Positions 27,043 to 35,724 of a stretch of DNA of 58,346 bases are shown one piece after another. The translations under genes were made by a program, and so were the position numbers. How positions within the stretch are numbered: the stretch's first letter is position 1; the number at the start of each line of letters is the position of its first letter. The DNA lies in contig JAJDAZ010000033.1 in the NCBI GenBank assembly GCA_029261595.1, forward strand, positions 1-58,346. The letters are read 5' to 3'. The notes under the pieces were generated by a model. It had not been told where the DNA came from, made no database searches, and saw only the letters and a program-made list of their open reading frames with translations. Source of the DNA: Nitrospinaceae bacterium (lineage in GTDB: Bacteria; Nitrospinota; Nitrospinia; Nitrospinales; VA-1).

Positions 27043-27975
27043 TCATTGGCTTTTCCCACCGGAAGAGTGGCTTTTCAGGTAAAAATCCAGATCTTCCGGT
27101 AACGGCGCTGAAAATAATTTCGTCTCTCCTGAAACAGGGTGTCTGATTTCCAGTTGGTGAGCGTGCAGGGCCTGACGCGGGAGCTTCATGTGTTGGGCAT
27201 CCAGTTTTCCACCGTAAACTTTATCACCCAGGATCGGATGCCCTATTTCGGCGACGTGCACCCGAATCTGATGCGTCCTTCCGGTTTTGGGAAACAGGCG
27301 TAAATACGAAAAATGCGGGTACCGGGCGATCACTTCAAAACTTGTGACAGCCGACCTGCCCCCCTCCCGCTGAACGGCCATCTTTTTGCGGTGGATTTTG
27401 TGCCGGCCAATGGCCAGATCAATCACGCCTTTATTTTGCAAAACGTTACCACGCACCAGAGCTAGGTACACCTTTTTGATCTCCCGCTCTTTGAACTGCC
27501 CCGCCAGAGAACGATGGGCCGTTTCCGATTTCGCCACCAGAACCAGACCGGACGTTTCCTTATCCAGACGATGCACGATTCCCGGACGTTCCACCCCTCC
27601 GATTCCCGACAGATCCTGGCAATGGTGCAATAACGCATGCACCAGCGTTCCTGAAGAATGACCGGGAGCGGGATGCACCACCATTCCGGCAGGTTTATCC
27701 ACCACCACCATGCATTCGTCTTCAAACACAATATTGAGCGGAATCGGTTCTGCAGAAAGGTCTAAAGGGACGGGGTCCGGCACGCGCAGTAGGACGACGT
27801 CTCCTGGTTTGACTTTGTATTTGGCGCGAACCGGCTCGCCGTTGACCGACACATGATCCTGCTCGATCAATCGTTGCACCTGGGACCGGCTGATCTCACT
27901 CTGGACATTTGAAAGAAACAGATCGATCCGCTTTTTAGTTTCAGTGGGATCAACTTTATAGGTAGCTTCTTGCAT
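27043..27975 (-). CDS. rluD: RluD-family 23S rRNA pseudouridine synthase
   Basis: This 310-residue enzyme isomerises uridines in 23S rRNA. The N-terminal S4 RNA-binding domain (about 15-75) contains SEISRSQVQRLIEQDHVSVNG. The catalytic motif RPGIVHRLDKETSGLVLVAK (Asp catalytic) is near residue 130, and the GRTHQIRVHVAEIGHPILGD motif follows. ATG at 27975 starts at the S4 domain; the TTG at 28011 would only add a basic tail. The region upstream (27991-28124) is an intergenic repeat element that separates it from the moaB/mog gene. RluD itself is inferred from domain order; RluA/RluC-type specificity cannot be fully excluded. Confidence 0.93.
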   Translation of the reverse strand: MQEATYKVDPTETKKRIDLFLSNVQSEISRSQVQRLIEQDHVSVNGEPVRAKYKVKPGDVVLLRVPDPVPLDLSAEPIPLNIVFEDECMVVVDKPAGMVVHPAPGHSSGTLVHALLHHCQDLSGIGGVERPGIVHRLDKETSGLVLVAKSETAHRSLAGQFKEREIKKVYLALVRGNVLQNKGVIDLAIGRHKIHRKKMAVQREGGRSAVTSFEVIARYPHFSYLRLFPKTGRTHQIRVHVAEIGHPILGDKVYGGKLDAQHMKLPRQALHAHQLEIRHPVSGETKLFSAPLPEDLDFYLKSHSSGGKSQ

Positions 27976-27990
27976 TTTAGTTTTGCGCCG

Positions 27991-28124
27991 CCAGCGTGAC
28001 GCTGGACCCAATATTAACGCACTATGGATTTATAGCTGACTGAATTCCGCATGGCGCTGAATTTTTCTTCGGGGCTCGCGAGCGAAGCAAGCGGAGCCTT
28101 AAACTTATCCTCCCCTGTAAGGGG
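27991..28124 (-). repeat. Composite intergenic hairpin element, copy D
   Basis: On the minus strand the element begins with CCCCTTACAGGGG, immediately after the moaB/mog stop codon. It continues with GGAGGATAAGTTTAAGGCTC, CTTGCTT and CGCTCGCGAGCCCC, and ends with ATAAATCCATAGTGCG, AATATTGGG and the perfect hairpin CCAGCGTCACGCTGG. Compared with copy C it lacks the middle ATGCCCC module. Confidence 0.8.
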
Positions 28125-28646
28125 TCACTTTTCCATCAAACGCGGCATCAGTTCCACCAGGTTGCAGGGAGGATTGTTGCTGTTGAGCTGGTGCACTAGA
28201 ATCCCGTCCCACGCGTCCTTACAGGCCCCCGTGGACCCGGGAAGCGCGAACAGAAACGTCCCGTTGGCCACGCCGCCGGTGGCACGCGACTGCATGGTGG
28301 AGGTCTTGATATTTTCGTAGCTCAGCATGCGGAACAGCTCGCCGAACCCTGGAATGGGTTTATCGTAAAGCGGCTCAAACGCCTCCGGCGTCACGTCGCG
28401 TCCGGTCACCCCGGTCCCGCCGGTGGCGATCACCACATCCACATCCTCGCGAGCGATCCATTCCTTGAGCGTGGTTTGCAGAAGCGGTATCTCGTCTTTC
28501 ACAATGCGTTTTTCCACCACTTGATGCCCGGCCTTTTTGATCCGGTCCACCAGAGTCTGGCCGGACTTGTCGTCCGCCTCGGTCCTGGTGTCCGAAACCG
28601 TCAAAACCGCGATGTTCACCACTTTAGGTTTTACCTTATCATCCAT
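28125..28646 (-). CDS. MoaB/Mog-family molybdenum cofactor biosynthesis protein
   Basis: This 173-residue protein adenylylates molybdopterin before metal insertion. It shows VLTVSDTRTEADDKSG at the N-terminus, the substrate-loop VIATGGTGVTGRDVTPEA, PGFGELFRMLSYE, the SRATGG motif and LPGSTGACKDAW. Length matches MoaB. GGAG plus AAAGG lie just before the ATG. With the MoeB-rhodanese gene at 14.8 kb it points to molybdoenzyme use, consistent with nitrite oxidation, though other molybdoenzymes are possible. Its stop codon is abutted by the repeat element copy D. Confidence 0.93.
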   Translation of the reverse strand: MDDKVKPKVVNIAVLTVSDTRTEADDKSGQTLVDRIKKAGHQVVEKRIVKDEIPLLQTTLKEWIAREDVDVVIATGGTGVTGRDVTPEAFEPLYDKPIPGFGELFRMLSYENIKTSTMQSRATGGVANGTFLFALPGSTGACKDAWDGILVHQLNSNNPPCNLVELMPRLMEK

Positions 28647-28781
28647 CCTTTAATCTCCATGAAATAAACTATTAGAAATTACTTTAAGTAATCGGTGAGT
28701 TTCAAAAGGCCATTGGCAAAAAGAGGCGTCCTTTGCTATGGTTGCAAAGAAGTATACCGACAAACTGCAAGGGGTTCAACA

Positions 28782-29555
28782 ATGCCAACAGCCATCATCA
28801 CCGGAGGCGGCGTTCGTTTAGGCAGGGCCATGGCCCTGCATCTGGCGAAAAAAGGCACCAATATCGCCCTCCACCACAACGCGTCCGCGAAAAACGCCGG
28901 AAAAACCGTCACTGAAATTCGTGACCTTGGCGTAAAATGCGAACCCTTCCCCTGCGATTTCACCGACCTCACCGCTGTTGAAACATTGATCGAATCGGTA
29001 AAAAGCACATTTTCCGATGTCGAACTGCTCATCAATTCCGCCGCCAACTTCATCCAGGAAGACATCGAACACACCTCCACCCGGTCGCTAGAAGAAACCT
29101 TCAACATCAACCTCTTGACCCCATATATTTTGATGCGGGAATACAAAAAACAGGTCAATCGAGGGATGATCGTCAACATCCTGGACGAGCGCATAGCGAG
29201 GAACGTCCCCACCTTCGCCGCCTATTCCGTCGCCAAAGTGGGTTTGTCGCACCTGACCCATCTGGCGTCCATCGAATGGGGAGCCAACGTCAGAGTCAAC
29301 GGCATCGCGCCGGGGCTCATCCTGCCGCCGCCCGGAGGGACCGAGGACTATCTCACCCGTGGAAAAAAACTGATCCCCACGCTGACCCACGGGACGGTGG
29401 ACGATATCTGCCGCGGACTGGATTATCTGGTGGACAGCAAGTTTGTGAACGGCGAGACCCTGTTCATCGACGGCGGGCAATCCAAAGGCTGGGCGCAAAA
29501 GAAGAAAAAAGAATCCCCACCCGAAGACCCTTCCTGGCTGGATGGTGGAATTTAG
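28782..29555 (+). CDS. SDR oxidoreductase, pteridine-reductase/FolM-like
   Basis: This 257-residue classical SDR has the cofactor motif TGGGVRLGRAMALHLAKKG, in which the arginine-containing GGG-VRLG form is characteristic of pteridine reductase and dihydromonapterin reductase (FolM). It also has INSAANF in place of NNAG and the catalytic YSVAK. The ATG at 28782 is preceded by AAGGGG; the frame is open upstream to 28695 but without conserved sequence. It may supply tetrahydropterin cofactor, a natural partner of folate or molybdopterin metabolism. It diverges from moaB/mog. Confidence 0.85.
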   Translation: MPTAIITGGGVRLGRAMALHLAKKGTNIALHHNASAKNAGKTVTEIRDLGVKCEPFPCDFTDLTAVETLIESVKSTFSDVELLINSAANFIQEDIEHTSTRSLEETFNINLLTPYILMREYKKQVNRGMIVNILDERIARNVPTFAAYSVAKVGLSHLTHLASIEWGANVRVNGIAPGLILPPPGGTEDYLTRGKKLIPTLTHGTVDDICRGLDYLVDSKFVNGETLFIDGGQSKGWAQKKKKESPPEDPSWLDGGI

Positions 29556-29605
29556 GAAAACTGCATTTAAGTTCCTCCATCCATAAGGGAGACCTTTGCG
29601 TAACC

Positions 29606-29684
29606 CGTCATTGCGAGGAGCCAATGGCGACGAAGCAATCCAGAGACCCTGGATCGCCGCGCCGCTTTGCGGCTCGCGATGACG
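29606..29684. repeat. REP/MITE-like element with CGTCATTGCGAG ends
   Basis: A 79-base segment begins CGTCATTGCGAG and ends CTCGCGATGACG, which are imperfect terminal inverted repeats (one mismatch). The interior includes GAAGCAATCC and GCCGCGCCGC. The CGTCATTGCGAG...GAAGCAATC wording is a widespread dispersed repeat in many bacterial genomes. A further GCAAAGGCGCAAAGGACGC-type short repeat follows at 29702-29722. Confidence 0.75.
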
Positions 29685-29742
29685 GCCTAGGGAATTTCAC
29701 CGCAAAGGCGCAAAGGACGCAAAGAAACCCTACATCCCACTT

Positions 29743-29805
29743 TTTTACTAGACAAATATTACATTGCAAGGTATCTTACAAAGCAAGAATAATGGTCTAG
29801 TGAAA
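29743..29805 (+). promoter_or_regulatory. Inverted-repeat operator with embedded promoter upstream of padR
   Basis: Near-perfect 18-base arms (29743-29760 and 29788-29805), built on ACTAGAC and GTCTAGT, flank a 27-base core. The core contains a promoter-like pair: TTGCAA (29764-29769), an 18-base spacer and AATAAT (29788-29793). The PadR gene starts 14 bases after the second arm. PadR repressors commonly bind dyads overlapping their own promoter, so autoregulation is inferred. Confidence 0.6.
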
Positions 29806-29818
29806 GGTAGGGTAAGGA

Positions 29819-30130
29819 ATGGACATTAATTTAGGCATCAATGAAGCAAGGATTCTTTCGGCTCTTAGATCTGGACAAAAATACGGTCTGGAAATTATAG
29901 ACACCGTAAAACAAGAAACAAAAAAGGGAATCTCCTTGGGGGGGCTTTATACGACCATGCACCGCTTGGAGAAAAAGGGATTTGTAAAAAGCCGATGGGG
30001 AGAGTCAACTGCTGAACGCGGCGGGAATAGGCGGAAGTACTACGAATTAACTGGAAGTGGTAGAAAAGTGTTACTTGACGTTAAAGAATCTTTCACCCCC
30101 TTATTGAACTGGGAGGTGCAGGGTGCATGA
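29819..30130 (+). CDS. PadR-family transcriptional regulator
   Basis: This 103-residue winged-helix protein matches PadR: ARILSALRSGQKYGLEIIDTV, then the recognition helix GISLGGLYTTMHRLEKKGFV, then the wing with ERGGNRRKYYELTGSGRKVL. It lacks the long C-terminal dimerisation domain, so it is a short (subfamily 2-like) member. AAGGA precedes the ATG. The stop overlaps the next gene's GTG start. The pair is AT-rich against GC-richer neighbours, suggesting acquisition. Confidence 0.9.
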   Translation: MDINLGINEARILSALRSGQKYGLEIIDTVKQETKKGISLGGLYTTMHRLEKKGFVKSRWGESTAERGGNRRKYYELTGSGRKVLLDVKESFTPLLNWEVQGA

Positions 30131-30761
30131 AAATTTTAAAATAAAAAATAGTCGTGAGTCTACTTTTCGTCAGGATTTTGATTCACGAAAGAAATTAATC
30201 ACAATACTTGAAAAGGCAGGCTGGTACGATACGCTTAGCTTTCCCATTTATGAAGAATATGCAAGGCAAATAATTGAACGATATGGGGATAATAATTTCC
30301 TTGAAAATAATATAGCCGCAAGCCTTTTTATAATTTCCAATTTAATACTAATAGTAAATAGAACGGGCAAGCTTCCCCACAAACAAGATTTATTTGTTAA
30401 AAATATCAAAAAAGATATCCAATCCTATTCGCAACTAAAAAGAATTTTCGAAAAGGCACAAGATTTACGAACTGTTAAAGATTTAGATAATTTAAAAATT
30501 ATCCAAAAACACGACCCAAAGCCCCTCAAGTTCAATTTTTTGGAAAAAATTTTAGGTTTTACATCTTTCATTCTTCCTAAAAAAATTAGAGAAGAATTTA
30601 TCGGAGACATAAGAGAAACCCGGAAAGAAATGCTAAAGAAGGGTTTTTCAAAATTGGCGATCAATGCCATTACCTTTTTCAGAATTTGTTCCGTGATATG
30701 GAGCGCTTTTGGAATGCGTCTGTCTGATTTATTCGAATCTGAAAAAGAAAATAGCAATTAA
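30123..30761 (+). CDS. Hypothetical protein coupled to PadR, possible permease-prefix-like domain
   Basis: This is a 212-residue, lysine-rich, AT-rich gene product. It starts with GTG at 30123 inside the PadR end, with GGGAGGTGCAGG upstream. No enzyme motif is seen. The stretch LPKKIREEFIGDIRETRKEM resembles the LP-x-x-REE-x-xGD-LxEE motif of small prefix domains that accompany PadR-controlled permeases. A moderately hydrophobic C-terminal helix (INAITFFRICSVIWSAFGM) might touch the membrane. It is probably the target or partner of the PadR regulator; the resemblance is weak and from memory only. Confidence 0.65.
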   Translation: MHENFKIKNSRESTFRQDFDSRKKLITILEKAGWYDTLSFPIYEEYARQIIERYGDNNFLENNIAASLFIISNLILIVNRTGKLPHKQDLFVKNIKKDIQSYSQLKRIFEKAQDLRTVKDLDNLKIIQKHDPKPLKFNFLEKILGFTSFILPKKIREEFIGDIRETRKEMLKKGFSKLAINAITFFRICSVIWSAFGMRLSDLFESEKENSN

Positions 30762-30942
30762 TCTTTAAACACCTAACCCCTTACCACCCCAAGCTATCCT
30801 GAATTGAAAAAGGTTTTCTCTGCATCCCCATCGGTTTAAAAGCTTCCATCTGTGTTCCCTTCGACGAGGCTCAGGACAGGCATCTGTCGTTCCATTTGAT
30901 TCCTTTCCCAATAAACTGGATTAGAAACCAAAAGGAATGATC

Positions 30943-31596
30943 TTATTTCAGGATGCCCAGTCGGAAGGCATAATTGATGGCCTGGGCATTGCTTTCCAGA
31001 CCCAGTTTTAGTAGCATACGGGCCCGGTACGAGCTGATGGTGGGCACGCTGAGCGAGAGTTCTTCGGAAATATCTTTCACGCTTTTCCCGGAAGCGATCA
31101 TGATAAATATCTGGAATTCCCTCGGGGAAAGGGTTTCATGCGGTTTTTGCTCCAGGTTTTTGTCGAGATCGAAAGCAAGTTTTTCCGCGATATTGGAACT
31201 GATGTATTTTCCTCCCTTGGCCACTTTTCTGATCGCCTCGGCAATTTCATTTATCGCATGTTCCTTATTCAAATATCCCGACGCGCCGGCCTTCAAAAAC
31301 TGAACCGCGTAATCTTCTTCAGAAAAAACGCTCAAAATGATGACGGGGAGTTTTGGATACTCAATTTTCAGACTCGCCAAAACCTCCCAGCCGTTTTTTT
31401 TAGGCATGTCCACGTCCAGAACCACGACATCCAGGTCCAGCGTCCTGATTTTTTCCAACAGCTCCAATCCATCCTCGGCTTCGCCTGCCAAAATAAAATC
31501 GGGGACATTGGAAATGATTTGCCCCAGCCCTTCCCTGACAACGGGATGGTCGTCGGCAATGATCACCTTTATTTTATCAGGATCGGTTTTGCTCAT
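30943..31596 (-). CDS. NarL/FixJ-family response regulator
   Basis: This 217-residue regulator has a receiver domain (about 8-125) with acidic pocket DDHP, phospho-acceptor Asp in VVLDVDMPKKNG and conserved Lys in GYLNKEHA. A LuxR-type helix-turn-helix (about 150-210) has LSPREFQIFIMIASGKSVKDI and LSVPTISSYRARMLLKLGL. GGAAG precedes the ATG. No histidine kinase adjoins; the only kinase in the window is the orphan at 42.6 kb on the other strand. Target genes are unknown. Confidence 0.93.
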   Translation of the reverse strand: MSKTDPDKIKVIIADDHPVVREGLGQIISNVPDFILAGEAEDGLELLEKIRTLDLDVVVLDVDMPKKNGWEVLASLKIEYPKLPVIILSVFSEEDYAVQFLKAGASGYLNKEHAINEIAEAIRKVAKGGKYISSNIAEKLAFDLDKNLEQKPHETLSPREFQIFIMIASGKSVKDISEELSLSVPTISSYRARMLLKLGLESNAQAINYAFRLGILK

Positions 31597-31646
31597 GAAT
31601 CATGCTTCCATTTGGTCTGTTCTGAATTGGCCTAAGCAATAATTCT

Positions 31647-32339
31647 TTACACCTGCCGGTATTCTACCGGGTCATTGACCCCTGCCTCTTTGAAACCCTT
31701 TAGCCGTAAACGGCAACTATCGCAAACGCCGCAGGCCGTGCCCTTATCATCGGGGTTGTAACAGCTATGGGTCAGGCCATAGTCCACTCCCAGTTGGAGA
31801 CCTTTTTGAATGATCCGGGCTTTGGTGAGGTCGATCAGCGGGGTGTGGATTTTGAGGCGTTTTTCCCCCTCGACCCCTGCTTTGGTGGCGAGATTGGCCA
31901 TTTTTTCGTAGGCTATAATGTATTCCGGTCGGCAATCGGGATAGCCGCTGTAATCGACGGCGGTGACGCCAATGAAAATGTCATGCGCCTGCCTCACCTC
32001 CGCCAAAGCCAGGGCGTAAGACAGAAAGATGGTGTTGCGGGCGGGAACATATGTGATGGGGATTTCGCCGGACATTTCAGAATCGCTTCGGTGGACTGGA
32101 ACGTCCATTGAATCGGTCAATGCCGACCCTCCGAACTGTCTGAGATCGATATTAACCACCTTATGTTCCAAAGCGCCCAGAAGTTTCGAGATTTCTCTGG
32201 CCCGGTCCAATTCAATCCGGTGTCTCTGGCCATAGTCGAAGCTCAAAGTAACCATCTGAAATTTCTGTTCTTTGGCGATGGCCAGGGTGGTTGCCGAGTC
32301 CAGCCCGCCGCTCAATAATATAATCGCTTTTTGGGTCAT
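31647..32339 (-). CDS. queC: 7-cyano-7-deazaguanine (preQ0) synthase QueC
   Basis: This 230-residue ATP-dependent enzyme converts 7-carboxy-7-deazaguanine to preQ0 for queuosine synthesis. The PP-loop [11 protein letters not shown] is at the N-terminus, followed by [23 protein letters not shown] and [16 protein letters not shown]. The zinc site is formed by the four cysteines of [19 protein letters not shown]. The start is ATG at 32339; upstream in-frame codons to 32399 encode non-conserved residues. Its pathway partner queE lies at 46.9 kb in the window rather than next to it. It diverges from ffh. Confidence 0.95.
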   Translation of the reverse strand: MTQKAIILLSGGLDSATTLAIAKEQKFQMVTLSFDYGQRHRIELDRAREISKLLGALEHKVVNIDLRQFGGSALTDSMDVPVHRSDSEMSGEIPITYVPARNTIFLSYALALAEVRQAHDIFIGVTAVDYSGYPDCRPEYIIAYEKMANLATKAGVEGEKRLKIHTPLIDLTKARIIQKGLQLGVDYGLTHSCYNPDDKGTACGVCDSCRLRLKGFKEAGVNDPVEYRQV

Positions 32340-32444
32340 ATTTGTTGTGCAATCAATCTTGACATTACAAAGCGTTATTATATACTGCCAAATTTGCAAA
32401 TGACCAACTATCCCATAAAATTTAAAGCTTTTTCCGCTCTATAA

Positions 32445-33791
32445 ATGTTTGAAAATCTGTCCGATCGCCTGGAGGCGATCTACAAAAAACTGAAAGGCCG
32501 CGGCCTTTTAAAAGAAGCCGATGTCGATGAAGCCCTGCGGGAAATTCGCGTCGCCTTGATCGAGGCCGATGTCAGTTTGCCTGTCATCAAGGATTTTCTG
32601 GCGGAAATCCGGGAAAAAGCCATCGGACAGGAAGTGTTAAAAAGCCTGACGCCAGGGCACCAGATGGTCAAGGTGGTCAACGACCATCTCACCGGGCTTT
32701 TTGGAGACGAGTTCAACGACATCGAATTTTCTCCCAAGCCGCCCACCATCATACTGATGGCGGGGCTCCAGGGTTCCGGTAAAACGACCACTGTGGGCAA
32801 GCTTGCGAAACGCTTCAAAGAAAAAGGCAAAAAATGCCTTCTCGTTCCGGCGGATGTGTACCGTCCGGCGGCCATCGAACAGTTGAACGTTTTAGGACGC
32901 GATCTGGAGATAGACGTCTACCAAGCCGGTGAGGAAAACGACCCTGTTGCTATCTGCGAGGGGGCGGTCGAGGAAGCCACACGGAAGATTTGTCAGGTCG
33001 TCATTCTGGACACTGCGGGGCGAATCCAGATCGACGACGAACTGATGGACGAATTGCGCCGCATCAAGGCAAAAGTTGAGCCGCACGAGGTGCTTTTCGT
33101 GGCGGATGCCATGATGGGTCAGGAAGCCGCCAGCGTCGCCGGAACGTTTAACGAGTCGGTGGGAATCGACGGGGTGATCCTGACCAAAATGGACGGTGAC
33201 ACCCGGGGCGGCGCGGCTCTGTCCATCAAGGGGGTGACGGGGAAACCCATCCGTTTTATCGGAACAGGTGAAAAACTGGATGCTTTTGAGCCGTTTTATC
33301 CGGATCGAATCGTGTCCAGAATCCTCGGCATGGGCGATGTCATGTCCCTGGTCGAGAAGGCCGAAAGCGCCTATGAGCTTGAAGAACAAGAAGAACTGGA
33401 AAAAAAGCTCCGCAAAAATGCGTTCACTCTGGAAGATTTCAAGGATCAGCTGAAACAGATTCAAAAAATGGGTTCGATCCAGCAAATCATGGGTATGATT
33501 CCCGGAGCAAACAAACTCAAGGGCCTGAAAATTGATGAAAACGCTTTTGTCAGGGTCGAGGCCATCATCAATTCCATGACCCGGGGCGAGCGAGCCCGTC
33601 ACGGCATTATCAATAGCAGCCGGAAGCGCAGGATCGCATTGGGAAGCGGCACCAGCGTGAATGAAATTAATAAATTACTGAAGCAGTTTGCGCAGATGCA
33701 AAAAATGATGAAAAAGTTTAATTCAGGCAAAATGAAGGGTGGGTTAAATCTCGGAAGCCTCATGGGCGGAAGAGGCCGTCCTCCCTTTTGA
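32445..33791 (+). CDS. ffh: Signal recognition particle protein Ffh (SRP54)
   Basis: This 448-residue GTPase targets ribosomes making membrane proteins to the translocon. N domain 1-90; G domain with AGLQGSGKTTTVGKLA, PADVYRPAAIEQL, DTAGR and TKMDGDTRGGAAL; methionine-rich M domain from about 300 with QIQKMGSIQQIMGMIPG and RGERARHG, followed by SSRKRRIALGSG. It heads the ffh-rpsP-khpA-rimM-trmD-rplS set, the usual order in many phyla. There is no strong Shine-Dalgarno before the ATG. Confidence 0.97.
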   Translation: MFENLSDRLEAIYKKLKGRGLLKEADVDEALREIRVALIEADVSLPVIKDFLAEIREKAIGQEVLKSLTPGHQMVKVVNDHLTGLFGDEFNDIEFSPKPPTIILMAGLQGSGKTTTVGKLAKRFKEKGKKCLLVPADVYRPAAIEQLNVLGRDLEIDVYQAGEENDPVAICEGAVEEATRKICQVVILDTAGRIQIDDELMDELRRIKAKVEPHEVLFVADAMMGQEAASVAGTFNESVGIDGVILTKMDGDTRGGAALSIKGVTGKPIRFIGTGEKLDAFEPFYPDRIVSRILGMGDVMSLVEKAESAYELEEQEELEKKLRKNAFTLEDFKDQLKQIQKMGSIQQIMGMIPGANKLKGLKIDENAFVRVEAIINSMTRGERARHGIINSSRKRRIALGSGTSVNEINKLLKQFAQMQKMMKKFNSGKMKGGLNLGSLMGGRGRPPF

Positions 33792-33880
33792 TTTCCGTTT
33801 AAGGAAATTTTCAACAAAGCGGAAGATTTTTCCCAAATTCCACACACTTATGTATATTATGAACAGGAAAGGAGGTTAGT

Positions 33881-34135
33881 TTGGTTGTTATTCGATTGAC
33901 CAGGCGGGGCGCGAAAAAGCGACCCTTTTACCGTATTGTTGCCGCCGATCAGAGGTTTCCTCGAGATGGCCGGTTTTTAGAAATCCTGGGAACTTTTGAT
34001 CCTTTAAAATCCGAAGACAACTGCAAAATCGACATGGAAAAAGCTTCGGCTTGGATCGCCAAAGGCGCCCGACCCAGTAAAACGGTGGCGTCTCTTTTGA
34101 AAAAAGCTGAAACAGCTCAAAACACGGCTCCATAG
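33881..34135 (+). CDS. rpsP: 30S ribosomal protein S16 (TTG start)
   Basis: This 84-residue protein starts [22 protein letters not shown] and contains [12 protein letters not shown] and [19 protein letters not shown], complete for S16. The start codon is TTG at 33881, fixed by an excellent ribosome binding site AAAGGAGGT five bases upstream, with the conserved N-terminus beginning exactly there. An essential small-subunit protein starting with TTG may reflect expression tuning. It is the second gene of the operon, 89 bases after ffh. Confidence 0.96.
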   Translation: MVVIRLTRRGAKKRPFYRIVAADQRFPRDGRFLEILGTFDPLKSEDNCKIDMEKASAWIAKGARPSKTVASLLKKAETAQNTAP

Positions 34136-34253
34136 TTTTTTCGCATTCAGCCAGGACAATATGCGATTTTGCATCAAAGTTGATTTCGGCATTTTAGATC
34201 ATTCGTCCCACACTCAGTTACAGATGTGTTGCTGTTATATTTAGGAGGGTGTT

Positions 34254-34484
34254 ATGAGAGATCTCATTATGTGTATTGCGCAGTCCCTGGTTGACGAACC
34301 AGAAAAAGTTGAAATAAACGAAATCACTGGGGACAAGACCACTGTCTTTGAACTTCATGTTTCGAAAGAGGATTTAGGCAAAGTGATTGGCAAGCAGGGA
34401 AAAACCGCACGTGCCATCCGCGTTATTTTAAACGCCACCGCCACCAAGCTTAAAAAACGCGCGGTGCTGGAAATCATCGAGTGA
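34254..34484 (+). CDS. khpA: KH-domain RNA-binding protein KhpA
   Basis: This 76-residue single KH domain has the RNA-contacting GKQGK loop (VIGKQGKTARAIRVILNA). It is the usual small protein between rpsP and rimM, acting with KhpB/Jag in RNA binding and cell-size control in some bacteria. TTAGGAGGGTGTT gives a clear Shine-Dalgarno. The 118-base spacer before it has no recognised structure. Confidence 0.93.
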   Translation: MRDLIMCIAQSLVDEPEKVEINEITGDKTTVFELHVSKEDLGKVIGKQGKTARAIRVILNATATKLKKRAVLEIIE

Positions 34485-34487
34485 TCC

Positions 34488-35006
34488 ATGAATTGGGTTC
34501 CCGTCGGAAAAATTCCCCGAACGCATGGGTTGAAGGGAGAGTTCAAGTTTCAACCCCTGGTCACCGGGCCGGATATCCTGCAAAGCCTGAATCATCTGAA
34601 ACTGCGGGGAAATCAAGACCAAGAGACTGAGCTCGATTTTGAGTCATTGCGTGGAATTCCGGGTAAGCTCATCATCAAACTTAAAGGCATCGACACCATT
34701 GATGATGCGGAAGCCTATACGGGCCAAACCGTTCTGGTGCGTGAGGCCGATTTAAAAAAACTCCCGGACGGAGAATTTTACTGGTTTCAAGTCATTGGAC
34801 TGGATGTTTATGACGAAGATAACCGCTCCTATGGCAAGGTGGTGGATATTATCGAAACCGGTAGCAACGATGTCTACGTGGTCCAGGACGGTACAAAAGA
34901 AATTCTGATTCCGATGATCGATTGGGTGGTAAAAACGATCGACATTGAAGGGAATAAGCTGATATTTGAAAATGTCGAGGGCTTGATTGAGGAATCTACG
35001 GTTTGA
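34488..35006 (+). CDS. rimM: Ribosome maturation factor RimM
   Basis: This 172-residue protein binds S19 and assists 30S head assembly. The N-terminal domain starts VPVGKIPRTHGLKGEFKF; the PRC-barrel half (about 90-172) has FYWFQVIGLDVYDED and VYVVQDGTKEILIPMIDWVV. The ATG lies three bases after the khpA stop. The end overlaps the trmD start by 20 bases, so the genes are translationally coupled. Confidence 0.95.
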   Translation: MNWVPVGKIPRTHGLKGEFKFQPLVTGPDILQSLNHLKLRGNQDQETELDFESLRGIPGKLIIKLKGIDTIDDAEAYTGQTVLVREADLKKLPDGEFYWFQVIGLDVYDEDNRSYGKVVDIIETGSNDVYVVQDGTKEILIPMIDWVVKTIDIEGNKLIFENVEGLIEESTV

Positions 35007-35724
35007 CATCATCACGATTTTTCCGGGAATGTTTGAATCCCCTTTTAACGAGAGCATCCTGAATCGTGCCCGTCAACAAGGGTTGTTGGACATCCGCCTG
35101 CATAATTTGCGAGATTATTCCCTGAACAAACATAAAAAGGTGGACGACTATCCCTTCGGCGGCGGCGTGGGACTGGTGATGAACGTAGAGCCGATATCAC
35201 GGGCGATTGATGAAGTTAAAAAGGAAGTCCCAAAAGCCCGGACGATTTTGATGTCGCCGAGCGGCAAACCGTTTGATCAGAAAAAAGCTTGGGAGCTTTC
35301 CAGGGAAGAAAACATAATCCTGGTGTGCGGCCGGTATGAAGGGGTGGACGAAAGGGTCCGCCTGCATTGCGTGGATGAGGAAATTTCCATCGGCGATTAT
35401 GTCATGTCGGGGGGAGAAATTCCGGCAATGGCGGTGGTGGAAACGGTTTCCCGGCTTATTCCGGGCGTGTTGGGCGATGAAAATTCGGTGGTGGAAGAAT
35501 CCTTTTCAGAACCGCTTTTGGAATACCCGCAATACACCCGGCCCAGGGATTTCAATGGATATAAGGTTCCTGAGGTGCTCATATCCGGCAATCATAAAAA
35601 AATTCAGGAATGGCAAAAGCAACAGGCTCTGAAAAAAACCGCCGAGGTGAGACCGGACCTATTGAAAAAACTCGAACATTGGGAACAGGAAAAGGCACCC
35701 TTGAAAGAATTGAACATTGGCTGA
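34987..35724 (+). CDS. trmD: tRNA (guanine37-N1)-methyltransferase TrmD (TTG start)
   Basis: This 245-residue SPOUT methyltransferase makes m1G37 in tRNAs and prevents +1 frameshifting. Motifs: RFDIITIFPGMF, DDYPFGGGVGLVMNVEP, VCGRYEGVDERV, the knot loop EISIGDYVMSGGE and PQYTRPRDFNGYKVPEVL. No ATG is available near the conserved N-terminus. The TTG at 34987, preceded by GAGGG and inside the rimM end, is the best start. It is followed by a second SPOUT-type gene with an 8-base overlap. Confidence 0.95.
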   Translation: MRNLRFDIITIFPGMFESPFNESILNRARQQGLLDIRLHNLRDYSLNKHKKVDDYPFGGGVGLVMNVEPISRAIDEVKKEVPKARTILMSPSGKPFDQKKAWELSREENIILVCGRYEGVDERVRLHCVDEEISIGDYVMSGGEIPAMAVVETVSRLIPGVLGDENSVVEESFSEPLLEYPQYTRPRDFNGYKVPEVLISGNHKKIQEWQKQQALKKTAEVRPDLLKKLEHWEQEKAPLKELNIG

